64,000 nt of DNA, from NCBI GenBank assembly GCA_023055505.1, contig JALIRH010000027.1:4166501-4230500 (forward strand). The letters are read 5' to 3'. This document shows, in pieces, positions 11,901 to 23,260 of this stretch. Each line of letters starts with the position of its first letter. Position 1 is the stretch's first letter. The DNA comes from Callipepla californica brunnescens. Lineage: Eukaryota; Chordata; Aves; Galliformes; Odontophoridae. Both the position numbers and the translations under genes were made by a program. A model generated the notes under the pieces. The model was not told the origin of the DNA. It worked only from the letters and a program-made list of their open reading frames with translations, and did not search any database.

Positions 11901-14376
11901 AAAGAAAAAATAATAATCTAAAATTCACTGAGTTCAGCACTCTGTACCAGTGATAACTTCAGTTCTTCCAAACACTTCAGAAGTGCAGCTCAAAGCTTCA
12001 CTGCCTGCTCGCTGTTTCAGAACACATCCTTAGAAGCAATTTTACCAAACAGCTGCAGAGAAATTCTCTGTAGCTTCAGCAGCTTCCTTACCAATCAGGC
12101 TCACATGAAGAGTTTTCCCCTCGCCTTTCTGATGTTTTCTTTCCACCCTTCATGATTCTACAATTATAACTTCATCTGCTTATGCTTAAACCTGTTACTG
12201 TAGGGAGGTGGAGCCCAACTTTTCATTGTGCTGATATGATTGTAGTAGTGGAGGCTGGTGGCTAATTCACGCTTACAAATACCACTGTAAATTTAATAAC
12301 AGGTCCCTGATGCGGAAGGCTGAAACAGATTTACAAACTCCTTTGTGTACTCATAGCACTGGAACAACAGAGGAGGTTAAAGGAGCCTGTGTGTTAACAT
12401 CTCACACTTCTATAGTCCCTTACCCTTCTTATATCAATATCACACAGTATATTTTGTGACTATTCCCTGCCTCAGCTTTCTGCTTTGGCATTATGCTGCT
12501 CACCTGACAGTCCTGTTAAAATGCTCTGATTAGAAGACACATTTAGTTACCTCCCAGAAAGGCTTTACAGGTAGTAGGACACTAAGAAATGACTCTAAGT
12601 TTATAGAGTTTAAGAAAGCATTTAATCATCAGTAATGCTATATAGCAGGATTAGTCTTTTCAGAAAGGTTGAAATACTGGAACAAACCTCTGAATTAAAT
12701 AAAATATACTTCGGTGAAGGATAACTTCTGTAATATCTGAAAAAAAGGTCTCATAGAACACCACTGGATTTACCGGTAGGAAACCGTGAAGGGCTTGGTT
12801 CCCACTGAGTGCCCTGGCAGAGCTGTGCCACAAAGTTGGTGTGTTGCAGAGCTTTAGGAGACTTTTCTTGCTGGTTTGATGCCCCTTCCTGGTGAAATCT
12901 GCAGGGGCTTAAAGGGATGAGAGCTGTAGCCAGAAGGGGTGAGTCAGGAAATGGTTCACTTCTATGGTCCCCACAGAGTGAAGTTGTTGGAGGAATCCCT
13001 TCTCTAAGATAATATCGGTCATAATTTATTGCATACTGTGTTTTGACAAGCTAAAGGGAAAATAAAAGAAAAAGCACAGTGTTACAGTGTTTGACCATGG
13101 AGATCTGCCTGGCAAAAAAAAAAAGCACAAGTTTACACAGTCAAATTGTGTAAAAATGTAGGGAGTGAATCACTGGCAATGGGAAATTAAGTTCATTAAA
13201 GGTGTGGTAACTTAATTTTCTATGCAGGCATGTAATAATGAGGGCTGGGCAGAAAAAAACATTCAGACATCCAGTTTAACACAAACCCACCCAAACTTGG
13301 CGAAGTGGAGCATCCCCAGCTCCACTAGTTAGACTGCATTTGTCCACAAGAGCTTTGGGCTGTGTACCTTCTGTGTCCCCTCCATCAGCATCACCTTGTG
13401 TCAATGGTGTGAGAGCAGGAGGCTCTGCAGGCTGCCAGAGCTTTCCTGTGGGTCAGCCCTGGTGCTACTGCTGGCAGGATCCCTCTCTTTGTATCTCTTA
13501 CCTGTCTGTTTGTGTTTGTAGTGCCATTCCCAGATGGGTTCAGGCTTTTTGCTTGCTGACTTCTTTAAGCCTTTTCTGTAAACTAATCACATCAACACGC
13601 TGGAACCATACAATGCTCCCATTAAGCATCAGAGTTCCCTGTTGTTGTTGATTCTCTCAGGCGTAGTTATGCATAAGTATGTGGCTGATGAACAAATCTT
13701 CCCTCTGATCACTGACAGAAAAGAAGAAACCTCCTTTGTGCTCAGCCTGGAGCCATATATTCACTACTTCTTAATGGAAAACAAAAGCTTAAAAGCAGAG
13801 CAACATCTGCTTTGACCTCAGCACGTTGTCCTACAGCTAAATGGGCCCAGTTGCTTCCAAATCCCTCTCATTGCACCATTTATCATTAAAATGCTTAAAC
13901 TAAAATTAAGCAAACTTAATTTTCCAAAGAAATCCACAGATTTTACTTCTTTCTACTATTACTGAGGGTCATGTGGGTTTTTGATCCCAAAAAGAGGTCT
14001 TGGATGAATTTACTGAAGCTCTGGGTCCCTCTGGATCATACTTATATGCCTAAAATGAGAATCCTCTCCATGCCCTTTAATGCTATACGTAGGGTCATTT
14101 CTGTAGCCAGACTTATGATGGCATTATATAAAACAGTGAAGATTTCCTGTTTCAGCAAACAGTGAATCTCACACAAAAAACACATGGAATGTTTGGTCAG
14201 GAAGTCAGCCCAAAGTCCCAGGCAGGTCCCTGAGATGCCACCAAGGGTTCCTGCTCCTCATGTGAGGGCTCCTCTTGTTCCTCTCCCACGCACTGACCAT
14301 GATGTGTTCATGCCTTGCTGCTTGTGCTTTGGAATAAGATTTCAAGAAAGCAGTTCTTGGGTGAGCAGTTATTTCA
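8992..14376. other. Non-coding unique sequence, no gene recognised
   Basis: The longest frame is 176 codons (10683-11213, plus). It has no domain I recognise and is overlapped by two comparable minus-strand frames, so it is treated as chance. From about 11250 to 13340 no frame reaches 60 codons. A 115-codon minus frame at 9405-9752 is also unfamiliar. An imperfect 10-bp stem (9703-9737) with two G-U pairs lies in that area, but stems this short are expected by chance. No mobile element was recognised. Confidence 0.6.
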
Positions 14377-14570
14377 TGAATCGTAGAAATACTCAATCAT
14401 GGAGGTTGGAAAGGCCTCTAAGATCCCCAGGTTCAAGCTATGCCCATCCCACCATGCCCACTGACAACGGCCCTCAGTGCCACATCCCCACGGTTCTGGA
14501 ACACCTCCAAGGATGGTGACAGCATCAGTCCCTGAGCAGCCAGTCTGTGATAGCGTCAAAGCAGCTGGGA
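14377..14570 (-). mobile_element. CR1 LINE 3' fragment, antisense, 5'-truncated
   Basis: Read on the plus strand, this matches the antisense CR1 tail in order. It begins 'gaatcgtagaaatac', then 'ggttggaaaggcctctaag', a stretch corresponding to 'gccacatctccac', then 'cacctccaaggatggtgac', and 'ccctgagcagcc', which corresponds to 'ccctgggcagcc'. CR1 is the dominant non-LTR retrotransposon of birds and usually occurs as 5'-truncated copies without target-site duplications. Only 3' untranslated sequence is present, so the copy is dead. Divergence is substantial, which suggests an old insertion. A spurious 111-codon plus-strand frame at 14184-14519 runs into this element. Confidence 0.88.
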
Positions 14571-15047
14571 TCCCCGGGGAGGTATAACTGCAGTCTTATG
14601 ACCACAGTGGAGCTGTGTTGATCAACTCTGATAAGAATTGAGAGCAGGGGCTGAAATTCTGCATTTCTTTCTCACCACTGATTGGTGCATCTCCTATTGG
14701 CTTCAGAATGTGCTGTTCTTAATGCTGGCCTCATTGCTTCGGTCTGAAGACAGTGATTAGTCTAATTCAATTTAATATTCATTTCCACACCGTCTACATC
14801 AGATTCTGAGCCATGGCTTCCTAAGCAGGAGACATACCTTAATGGCTCACCACAACTCATGTCTTCTTCCCCCTCCTCCTCTTCCTCTGGGGCTGCAGGG
14901 CAGGAGCAAGGGGAGCTCCTGGCCACTGCAAGCAGCCAGCAAGGTGACTGCTTCTACCACGGCTTTTCAACACCACCGCACATTTCCCTGTGGATTTTGC
15001 TGCATTTTAATTCTGCCTTCTGAAAGCTGCAAGAGTGAGAAAATAGG

Positions 15048-15078
<31 letters not shown>

Positions 15079-17589
15079 GGGCAAAAAGAAAACAGTGAAA
15101 AGCAACAAGGAAGGTTTTCTGTCCAAAAAAAAAGTCCGAATCTGGCTCCAATTGGACCTCGGTACGGAAATGCTGGAACTTGTACCCTCCAGTGGCAAAA
15201 TAAAACAGGCTACCATTATTAGAAATTTTCTACAGCTAAAGATGTAACATCATAGCTAAATTCAGTCAGAGACAGGTCGAGCAACAAAAACCAGGAGCCA
15301 AGGCAGTCTAGTCTGGTCTGAAACCTGATTCAGGCACCAGATTATGAATAGATTTAACTAGTTTGCCAAATGAAAATGTAGATTTTGGCAGTGCTGGGCC
15401 TTTTTTTTTTTATATTTTTTTATTTTTTTGGTGTGCTATATGTGGAGTCCTATTGCACGCTGTGGGGATATGAGAAAAGAGCCTTTTTATATTATATAAC
15501 TACTTGACGCGCATGTGTGTGTGTATATAATACAAAAAACACCATTAACCCCATAAATACTAAAAGTCCTGCTGCACCCCTCCCTGATGTCCCTTAGCAA
15601 GGGCGATGCTTGGTTGCCTTCTGTTTCCACCCCATCCAAGGCTGCTACAGCCATACATAGGCAAGAAGCATTTAGTTCCAAGACAAGCAAGTTTTTTTGC
15701 TGTGAGCTTCCCATAAAGGCTGTATCCTTGTCGCTTCACCTTTCAGATGTTCTCTGGGTATTTCAGAGCACCCTATAAAAGATTTTTCCTTGTCCTCCTA
15801 CATACCAGTAAAGAGTGTTTGACCAGGTTAGAAACCTCCCACTTTGGTATTAATGGGCCACCAAGGAGCTTTCTGAACATCATGGGACCAGACAAGCTCA
15901 GGACTGAAGGAAGCTTGGGAAATGCAGCACCAGCTCGTGTATAGGGTGTTCTGTCTGCTCCTTGTGGGGTACTGAGGCAAAGTGGGTCTCTTTCCTCATG
16001 GTCATTTAAAACTTTGATTAATTGTGGTGAGAAAGAGACACCCATCTACCCATCAGCCATGGAAACCCTATGCAGTATAATCTACAACACCCTTGAAAGG
16101 GATGGGTATTACAAGTAAAAAAAGGTTAAAAATACCCACAATGCTGCAGCACACCATATGGACAGCAAGAAAAACAAACAGGCGATCTCTGGAGGTATAT
16201 TTTGATGACAGATGCCAGTTCTCTGTGGTCAAATTTCACTCTGATTCCGTTCAGGTATGTGATCTAGGAAGTAGTAAAAAAGGTAGGAGTTTAAAGAAGA
16301 AAATACAATCAAGGTGGGGAGGAGGGGATTGCCAAAGGAGAAGGGCACAGATGCTGCGCTCTGCCTGCTCCTTGACTGAGGGTTTCTTGGAGCATTTCAC
16401 TGTGTGTCTTTGCCAGATGTCACAGCTGGGACTCTGCGTAAATATCTCTATTGCTGAACTCCAGAATTACTGTCACAAAGGACACAAATTCTCATTTGTA
16501 CAGCACGAGGGCTCAGCATCATGTAGCACCACTGAGCACTTCAGTCTACAGCTTGAACTGAAGTGTCTGTGCATTAATAGGCTGCAGAGAGAAATGACGA
16601 CACAGAGAAAGGGGCTCTGAGACTTACATCAGTGCATACACATCTGAGATGGTGTAACTGTCAAGCTGAGACTTTTAGAAGAACCCAAATGCCCTCACTG
16701 TTCCATCTGCTGTACTGCACAGCTGCTTGTTTCGTGAGATGTAATGCTACGAATTGACTGTGAAACTGCACGATACTTCTGAAATATCTCAGAATTAATC
16801 TCTTCAGCCACTGCGTGCATCCACAAATTCAATTACTAATTGTAATTTTTTATTTTACTAAGTCATTCTGCACGCACTAAATCACTGGAAGTAGCACCGG
16901 CACGACAGTGCACCAGATGTTTTACCCCTCTTTGCTGCGGAAGTGTTGACTGACTGGGTCTTACAAGAATTACAGTGTCTGCTGGTGCCTGCACCAGCTC
17001 TGAGCTCAGAAGAAATGTGGTTTTATCACCACAGTGCTGTGTCCTTATCAGAGCAGGTTTTCTACCCAGGCTACACTTGCTTTCTGCTTGGGGATGTGCC
17101 AGGTCAGGTAGGTCAGCATGAGGTTAGGTGCCATCGGACCTGTGATGCTGTGGGCATACTCAAGCCATTCCAGCAATTTAAAATAGCTTCTTTTCATCTG
17201 AACCCAAATTATCCCCTGAAAGCCCATCCAGGACGTGAAGTGTTATGATATGCCTGAAAGTACTTCTCCTCATCTCCTGATGCAGGAGTTTGGCTGCATG
17301 TTGGAGGGCTTACCACCGGGCCCCTCTCTGTGGAGCTGTCCTTGTAGAGGTCAGACTCGATTCAGAGGAATTATTTCTCACCTGAAGACCTATTTATGGA
17401 CTCCCATTTTTTCTCTTATGTGTTGCTTTTATAAAAAAAAAAAATATCTGAAACTGTTCTGTGGTTAGAAACCACCTTTCTCTGTGATGCCCACATCTGC
17501 AGAGGAGACACTCAGCAGTGCAAACAGCAGAGACAGCTCTTGCGGCAGCAGATTTCACACTGAGCTGAAGCATCACAGAGGAGAATCCA
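14571..17589. other. Non-coding unique sequence with simple repeats
   Basis: This holds the (TAAA)n microsatellite described separately, a T-rich tract at 15401-15429 and a short GT run near 15514-15525. A 175-codon plus frame at 16093-16620 includes a donor-like 'caggtatgt' near 16252-16260. I see no matching acceptor or familiar protein, so no exon is called. Confidence 0.6.
15048..15078. repeat. (TAAA)n microsatellite
   Basis: There are nearly eight uninterrupted copies of a TAAA tetranucleotide over 31 bp. It is a likely length-polymorphic locus. Confidence 0.95.
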
Positions 17590-17720
17590 CATGCTGTTTT
17601 TGATATTCATTAATCATCCAGCTAATTTGTTTTCACACAGGAGCGCTGACAGCAAACGAATGTTATTATAGCAGCAGCACACTGCATAATCCAGACTATT
17701 ATGGTATTAGCATTGATGAA
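17590..17720. promoter_or_regulatory. Candidate enhancer-like block rich in homeodomain motifs
   Basis: The block contains 'cattaatcatcca' (17608-17620), 'gctaatttg' and 'taatcc' (17687-17692, an OTX/PITX-type core) within about 100 bp, with no simple repeat. This texture is typical of conserved vertebrate non-coding elements. Conservation cannot be measured here. Individual motifs are short enough to occur by chance, so the call is tentative. Confidence 0.25.
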
Positions 17721-17980
17721 AACGGCTGCTCTGTGTTCGCTTCTGCTCCATCCTGTATCCAACTGCAATTGTAAATATATCTATTTTTATTCACATCTGC
17801 TGAAAGAAATAGACCTACCATATGTGGCCAGAAGGATAAAAGGATTGCTGCTGTCTTTTTCTTCCTCCTCCCTCTGGTCCTTATCTCAGGAACATGAGTT
17901 GAAATCTGGCCCAGAATTTACTGGCTGTTCAGAGACTTTTTATGAGGCAGTGCTTTCTCAGGCTGATATTGAGAATACAC

Positions 17981-18004
17981 ATATATATATATATATATAT
18001 ATAT
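17981..18004. repeat. (AT)12 microsatellite
   Basis: There are twelve perfect AT dinucleotides followed by a CA-rich stretch ('acacacatgcacacacg'). The locus is likely polymorphic. The ORF that reads through it on the plus strand is low complexity. Confidence 0.95.
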
Positions 18005-18112
18005 CTGTACACACATGCACACACGTATTATTGTGCCTAAGGTTATTTCTCCAGTAAATCTCTTTCATATTTGTATACAGTATGCACAGACAGTATTCAC
18101 ACGAGAGAAAAA

Positions 18113-18190
18113 GTAATCCAGTGGTTAAGGTTAACTTGGGATTTGAGAGACCTGTTTCTAATTCTTTCCTATGCCACAGGCTTCCTTTCT
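18113..18190 (+). repeat. MIR-like (CORE-SINE/L3-type) ancient repeat remnant (possible)
   Basis: The order 'ccagtggttaagg', 'gggatttgagagacctg', 'tttctaattctttcc', 'tatgccacaggcttcc' parallels the MIR-type core: 'agtggttaag', 'ggagtcagacctggg', 'ttctaatcc', 'tctgccactnnctt'. Four blocks in order over about 75 bp make this one of the better ancient-repeat candidates in the window. It ends where AT-rich simple sequence begins. It should be checked with a profile search. Confidence 0.5.
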
Positions 18191-18192
18191 AA

Positions 18193-18230
18193 AATATATA
18201 TGTATACATATATATATTTTCATATATATA
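18193..18230. repeat. AT-rich interrupted (AT)n microsatellite
   Basis: Alternating AT/GT purine-pyrimidine sequence with interruptions ('tgtatacatatatatat'). It lies about 190 bp after the (AT)12 run, with a MIR-like remnant in between. Confidence 0.9.
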
Positions 18231-21200
18231 CACCGTGGAAAAGGCACATAAGGCATTGTCTGTGCTGTCCTTCAAATGCAGACCCGACTCTAAATCTGCA
18301 TTATTTTTGTGCATTTGGGATGGGAGTCCACATTCAGCCAAGGACTTGGTGAGCCTTGAGTCACACGGGACAGGGGCAGACTTAGGCCACGTCTTCCAGG
18401 ACAAACCCAAACCTGCTCAGCCATTCCGTAAGCTGTAGTTCATTTGGTTACCACTCTTTGCTTTATCCCACAGTGGCATCACATGGGTGGTGGCAAATTA
18501 AAAGGACGAACCCACACAGTGACCAACCAAGACAGAGGACCCTTAGGAAAAGCTAATTAATTTTGCCCATCTCCCTCTGCTGTTGTCCCAGCTCCTCTGT
18601 AGTCCCAGTACGTAGGTCACCTTTGGTCTCCAACTGCTCTGCTGTTACAGCAAAGTGGGTGCAGAGAGTAAAAACTGTGCATGCTCATATGTTGTCACAC
18701 TGAATAATGGATTTCCTTATAGCCACGATTTTAAAGCATTTACACCTTGACTGGAGATAGAAGAGCTGTTTTTAAACAGATGGCACCTGACCTTTCATGG
18801 CATGGCAACTCCCCGGACTCCCTTGTTTTATGCAGTGCATTTATAACAACGAAGCATGCAGTAAAGGGAGGAGTAGAGGCTTTTCAGGTGTTTAGGGGCT
18901 GCAGAATTGTTAATCTCAGTTTCAAATATGTCATCGTGCTGTGTTTTTATTGATAGGGAAGTATTCAAACAACCATAAAAAATAAAATGCAGATAAAAAA
19001 GGAAAGCTATTTGCTGCAGCAGTTTCAGAAGTTGTGCACATGGCCTTTATTATACAGGGATTTTTGCCATTTGGGTAGCTACAAATTTGTAATGGAGTCC
19101 TGCTTTACATGGCTGCAGAAAGATTTACAAGAGTTCATTTTAGCCTCATATCAAACATGGGCTGAATACACTACAAAATTGATCAAAACCCCAAATCCAT
19201 CTTCAGTCTGCTTTAAGGAAGACCTGAAGAGACATAAGCGACTAAATCATAAACACACTGACACCCAGTTCTACCTGGAAAACTTAATGGGCATGGAAAA
19301 TGAATTGCCCCTTCTCGTATCTGTTTATCTTCCATTATTTGTGGTCTCTCACACAGTAGGAAAGTTGTGGTTCCCCTGATTTGCTCACTCATTCTGTTAT
19401 TAGAGGAGATCTGGCCCTGCACCACAGGGACCCATTTTTCTGTCCTCACTCTTTAGCCAGTGCGGGGATCCCCGTTCATCAAAACAGTTTGTCAGAAAGT
19501 TAAAACATGTCTATACTTCTTCCTTCCCATTTTCTGTTGTTCAAATACTGACAGCCAAAAATGTGTTCATATGCTTTATGCATGAGGAAAGGTGACTATT
19601 GATGTTAGCAAATGTGTGGTCATTTTTTTTCTTGTCAAAAATCAGTCTCTGGAATCACTGATGCCTTGTGAAATTACAGTCTAATGTAACCAACTGGAGT
19701 ATAATGTAACCAGTTTCTTTACTTTTTAAGAAAATTGTTCTCCTGGAGGTTGAAACACAAAACCAAGAAATATACGAAGTTATTTTTGTCCCCAGTCAGG
19801 GGAAATTAATGAAATGGCACCTCCCATTCTGTTGACATTGGCCAAGATTGGCAAAGTCCTTTAGTAATATTGGGGTTCCCATTATGGGGAATTTGGTAAT
19901 CAGCAGAGAGGTTAGGAATATTATACTGGTGGGAATGCCCATGTATGCACCAATGCAGCCGAGTGCTTAAGCTCATGCTTAACTTTAAGCAAATAATCAG
20001 TTGGGGTCAATAGCTACAGCACTATGATGAAATATATGCTTACATTCTGGATTGAATGCTGTAATGAGAAATATGTACAGTGAAGGTCTGATCTGAAACA
20101 TTAGAAACGATCAGTAAATATTGTCTGGAAAAAAAAAAAAGATTTACTTACAATGCTTATTGAGGTAGTGTATGTATGCAATATTTTGGTGACTCTCAAT
20201 GGCTTAATTATTTTTAAGAGTCGTGACATTTTCAGCCCAGTTTTTCATTTTTCAGTATTTTCCCATTTAAACAGAAGTGACTAAACAAAATAAACAGACG
20301 TCATTCTTCCCTTTCAGCTCCAGTCTGAAAATGTTGCTCAGTATCTTTGAACAACTTGTCTGTGCTTTCAACTTCTGGAAACTAGAGTCGTTGGTACATC
20401 AGATATTGTATTGCCACCTCTCCATGATGAATTTGTGAGGGAAATGACACAAGGAGTGAAATAAGGAACCCCAGTAAGAAGAAAACATATTGTTCTTGGC
20501 TAAACAAGCCATTAGTCAGCATCCATTTTGATAACAATCTTTGAAAATACAGATTTTCTTTGCACAGATACGCTCATTTGTTGGGGTTCTCCCCAGAGTT
20601 TGGCATTCTGCACTACTTCTAAACTGCTGGTTTTGTGCTACCTCAAATACTCTATGCCAAATAATTTTTCTATTAAATAATAATAGTTAGATATATTAAT
20701 AATATTATCTCGAAAAGTCAAATTTACAAAATGGATTTTTTTAAGTACCTGTGTTTTTGGAAGCCATAATTGACATTCAATCTGATTTGTGCTAAAATTA
20801 AAAAAAAAGGATTTAATTTTCTCTGTAAGTATGTAATTATATTCCTTGATATAACTGAAGACATTATTCTCTTCTCATATAGAGAAGAGCTGTTATATGA
20901 AGTTTAATTTGGCCTTCCAAGATACGGTTTCCTCTCAGTAATTCCAGCATAATTTTTTTTTCTTTTAATCTGTTTATAGAAAGCATACCTAACAAAGAGC
21001 TAGCTAAACAGCCACCAGATGAGGACTAGCTCTGGTCCAGTTTCCACTGGCACTACCACAGAATCGGTCCCATCCATCACAGCTAAATGTCTCTGTGTAG
21101 ACACTATGCGAGGATAGGGATGGGATGAGATAGCTGGCACCATTCTAGCCACCTCCATCCCAGCGTGGCCAAGCTGGAGGAGATCCCATGTAGGAGAAGA

Positions 21201-23204
21201 ATGGAGTGTCATGTGTCTGCCTTTCATTTTTCCCTCTCTCTTTGGATCCTTTATGCGAATAGTTCGGTGATGCCAGAGCTGAGCTTCATCTTGCTCCACA
21301 CATCCCACATCCAGCCCTTGGAGCCAATAGGCTACAGGGAACCCTGAAAGCATGGCTGGATCAGTCCCAATGGGAAAGGGAAGCTTTCCTCAAAACTGGA
21401 AGAGAAATAGTTATTATAACATCATGTAGTTCCTTCTGCTCTTCAGAGAAAGCCCTCCATAAATGCTTCCCTTCTAATCTCTCTGATACCACAGGTAGCA
21501 ACTTTCAGCAGAGGTACAAAAATGAAATGGTCCATGAGCATCAGGCTGGGAGCAGACCTTGGCAAGGACCCTTCTCCTTCGTGTCCCATGCTGGCAGGCC
21601 CTCCCCCTCTCTCCATCCTTTCCCTCCCACCCATTGTATGCATTCCAAGACTTCTCATGGAAATACCCCATGGCTTGTTTTCCATTGCAGGTTAATGCCG
21701 GATTTAAGGCTGTTAGTTTCTTTTTCCTGACACGTCGCCCATCACATTATGATTATTAGCAATTTCTTTTGAAGAGTTACCTGAGGTAAAGTCTAATTGG
21801 ACTGGAGGCTGCTGAGGAAGGATGCCAGGGCTAGGAGTGCTGCCAGCAGCTGATGTGGCTCATGCACAGGCGGCGAGCACAGCAAAGGGCTTGATTTCAT
21901 GCTGTGATTTAAGATACAGTCTGTAAAGGTACACTGGCGATAAAGCCTCAGCTCCTGCTTGAGAGCTGGAAGTAGGAACAGTGCCACTTCAATGTACAGA
22001 GAGCGATCAGAGTTTAATATAATATATAAGGGCAAAAACTGCTATAGATCAAATGACAGAATGCAACAAAGGGGCAGTTTAATGGCTGCTAACTCTAATC
22101 CTGTTTGAGTTTCTAGGCTCTCTTGCTGGTGCTGGGACTCCACTAGTGACTAGCAGATACTGCAAAGCCTACTCACTTGTAGTTTAAATAAAACTGCTTT
22201 GCAAATTGTAAACGTCTTCTGTAAAATACTGCAGGATGGATTCTACCACCCAGACTCACATAAAAGCAATCTGAGAGATGGTGGTATTGATCACACCTTT
22301 GCAGCAGTGCTTGCTGCAAAGTGGCTTTGCTTATACCAGTGGGTGCTGCTCAGTGAGTCTGGAATCCTGGCTTGTCAGTTTCTGCCAATGGATTTAAGAG
22401 TAACTGAGTTAAAAGCAGCAGCAGAACACTGAGCATCTCTGCTGAGACACCACTGGTTTGGTTCCATACATTTCTATATGATTTCCCTTCAGCTTTCATC
22501 TGATTCTAGCTAAGGTTTGGCTGTGTTGATGATGAATACTTCAGGACTGTAGATGTGTTTTTTTCCAGGTAGATTCAGTTATCTTCACGTGCTGCTAGAG
22601 GAACAGCCTTATTTTTCTTGCTTGTCTGCAATGCACTTATTACCTTTTTTGGACTGGGATGGCAGTGGGGCAAAGAAGTGGCGGACAATAAAGTAAGGAA
22701 CATGAAAAGGAAACCTAGCAGAAAAGAAAGAGAGGAGACATAAAGGGCAGAAACAAATCTGACTTTCTCTCTCCCAACTTCTTTTCTTTTCCCTTTAAGC
22801 AATCTCTAGAGAACATTTTGATGTGGTCTGTGGGACTGCTCCTTCAGAGATGATTAAAAGCAAATCCCATCAGTCGCTAGGGCTTTTTACTATGATCATG
22901 TTTTTCCATCTGACTTTATCAGCCCAGATGATGACTTAACTGGGACTGAGCACCAACTGAACAACTCTCCCAAAGCGTTTTCCTAACCAAAGGTGGCAAA
23001 GGCTCCTGTAATGAATTCTGATTTTCCATCCACAAATGCATAAATGGAAGGGAGAAATGAAGATCTCTGTTTACCAATTCTGTACATTCAAATGTTTTAC
23101 AGATTAAAAGGTGAAGGGCGGAGGGGAGGAGGGGAAAGTCGCAGGGAAGAGAAGAAAACAGAATGCCACTTTTTCTGTCACTCTGTCTTTTCAGACTACT
23201 TTTT
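18231..23204. other. Non-coding, AT-rich unique sequence, no gene recognised
   Basis: The longest frame is 130 codons (18987-19379, plus), with no domain I recognise. From about 19450 to 21000 no frame reaches 60 codons. An 11-bp direct repeat 'taatgtaacca' occurs at 19682 and 19702. The stretch 20655-20720 is very AT-rich. A 'tgaggtagt' at about 20160 matches the let-7 seed, but no complementary arm follows. Around 21721-21790 and 22015-22080 the sequence has the AT-rich, repeat-free look of conserved elements. Confidence 0.6.
21721..21790. promoter_or_regulatory. Candidate conserved AT-rich regulatory block
   Basis: 'cacgtcgcccatcac' is followed by 'attatgattattagcaatt' (about 21746-21764), which stacks several TAAT/ATTA-type homeodomain cores. 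No simple repeat explains it. This is a tentative call on motif density only. Confidence 0.2.
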
Positions 23205-23260
23205 TTGTTGGATTCTTCTTTTTATTTTTTTATTTTTATTTCTTTTTTTTTTTTTTTTGT
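23205..23260. repeat. T-rich low-complexity tract
   Basis: Dense T runs interrupted by single A, G and C residues, ending in about 18 consecutive T. Just upstream (23111-23155) is a G/A-rich purine tract, so the local strand composition is strongly asymmetric. Confidence 0.9.

Noticed and set aside
16093..16620. 175-codon plus-strand frame with a donor-like 'caggtatgt' inside
   Set aside because: No acceptor with a good pyrimidine tract upstream and no protein family recognised. One donor-like word is expected often by chance.
18987..19379. 130-codon plus-strand frame
   Set aside because: Plausible amino-acid mix but no family recognised, no poly(A) tail or exon structure to support a processed pseudogene.
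20158..20185. let-7 seed-like 'tgaggtagt'
   Set aside because: The downstream 100 bases contain no complementary arm, so no let-7 precursor hairpin can form.
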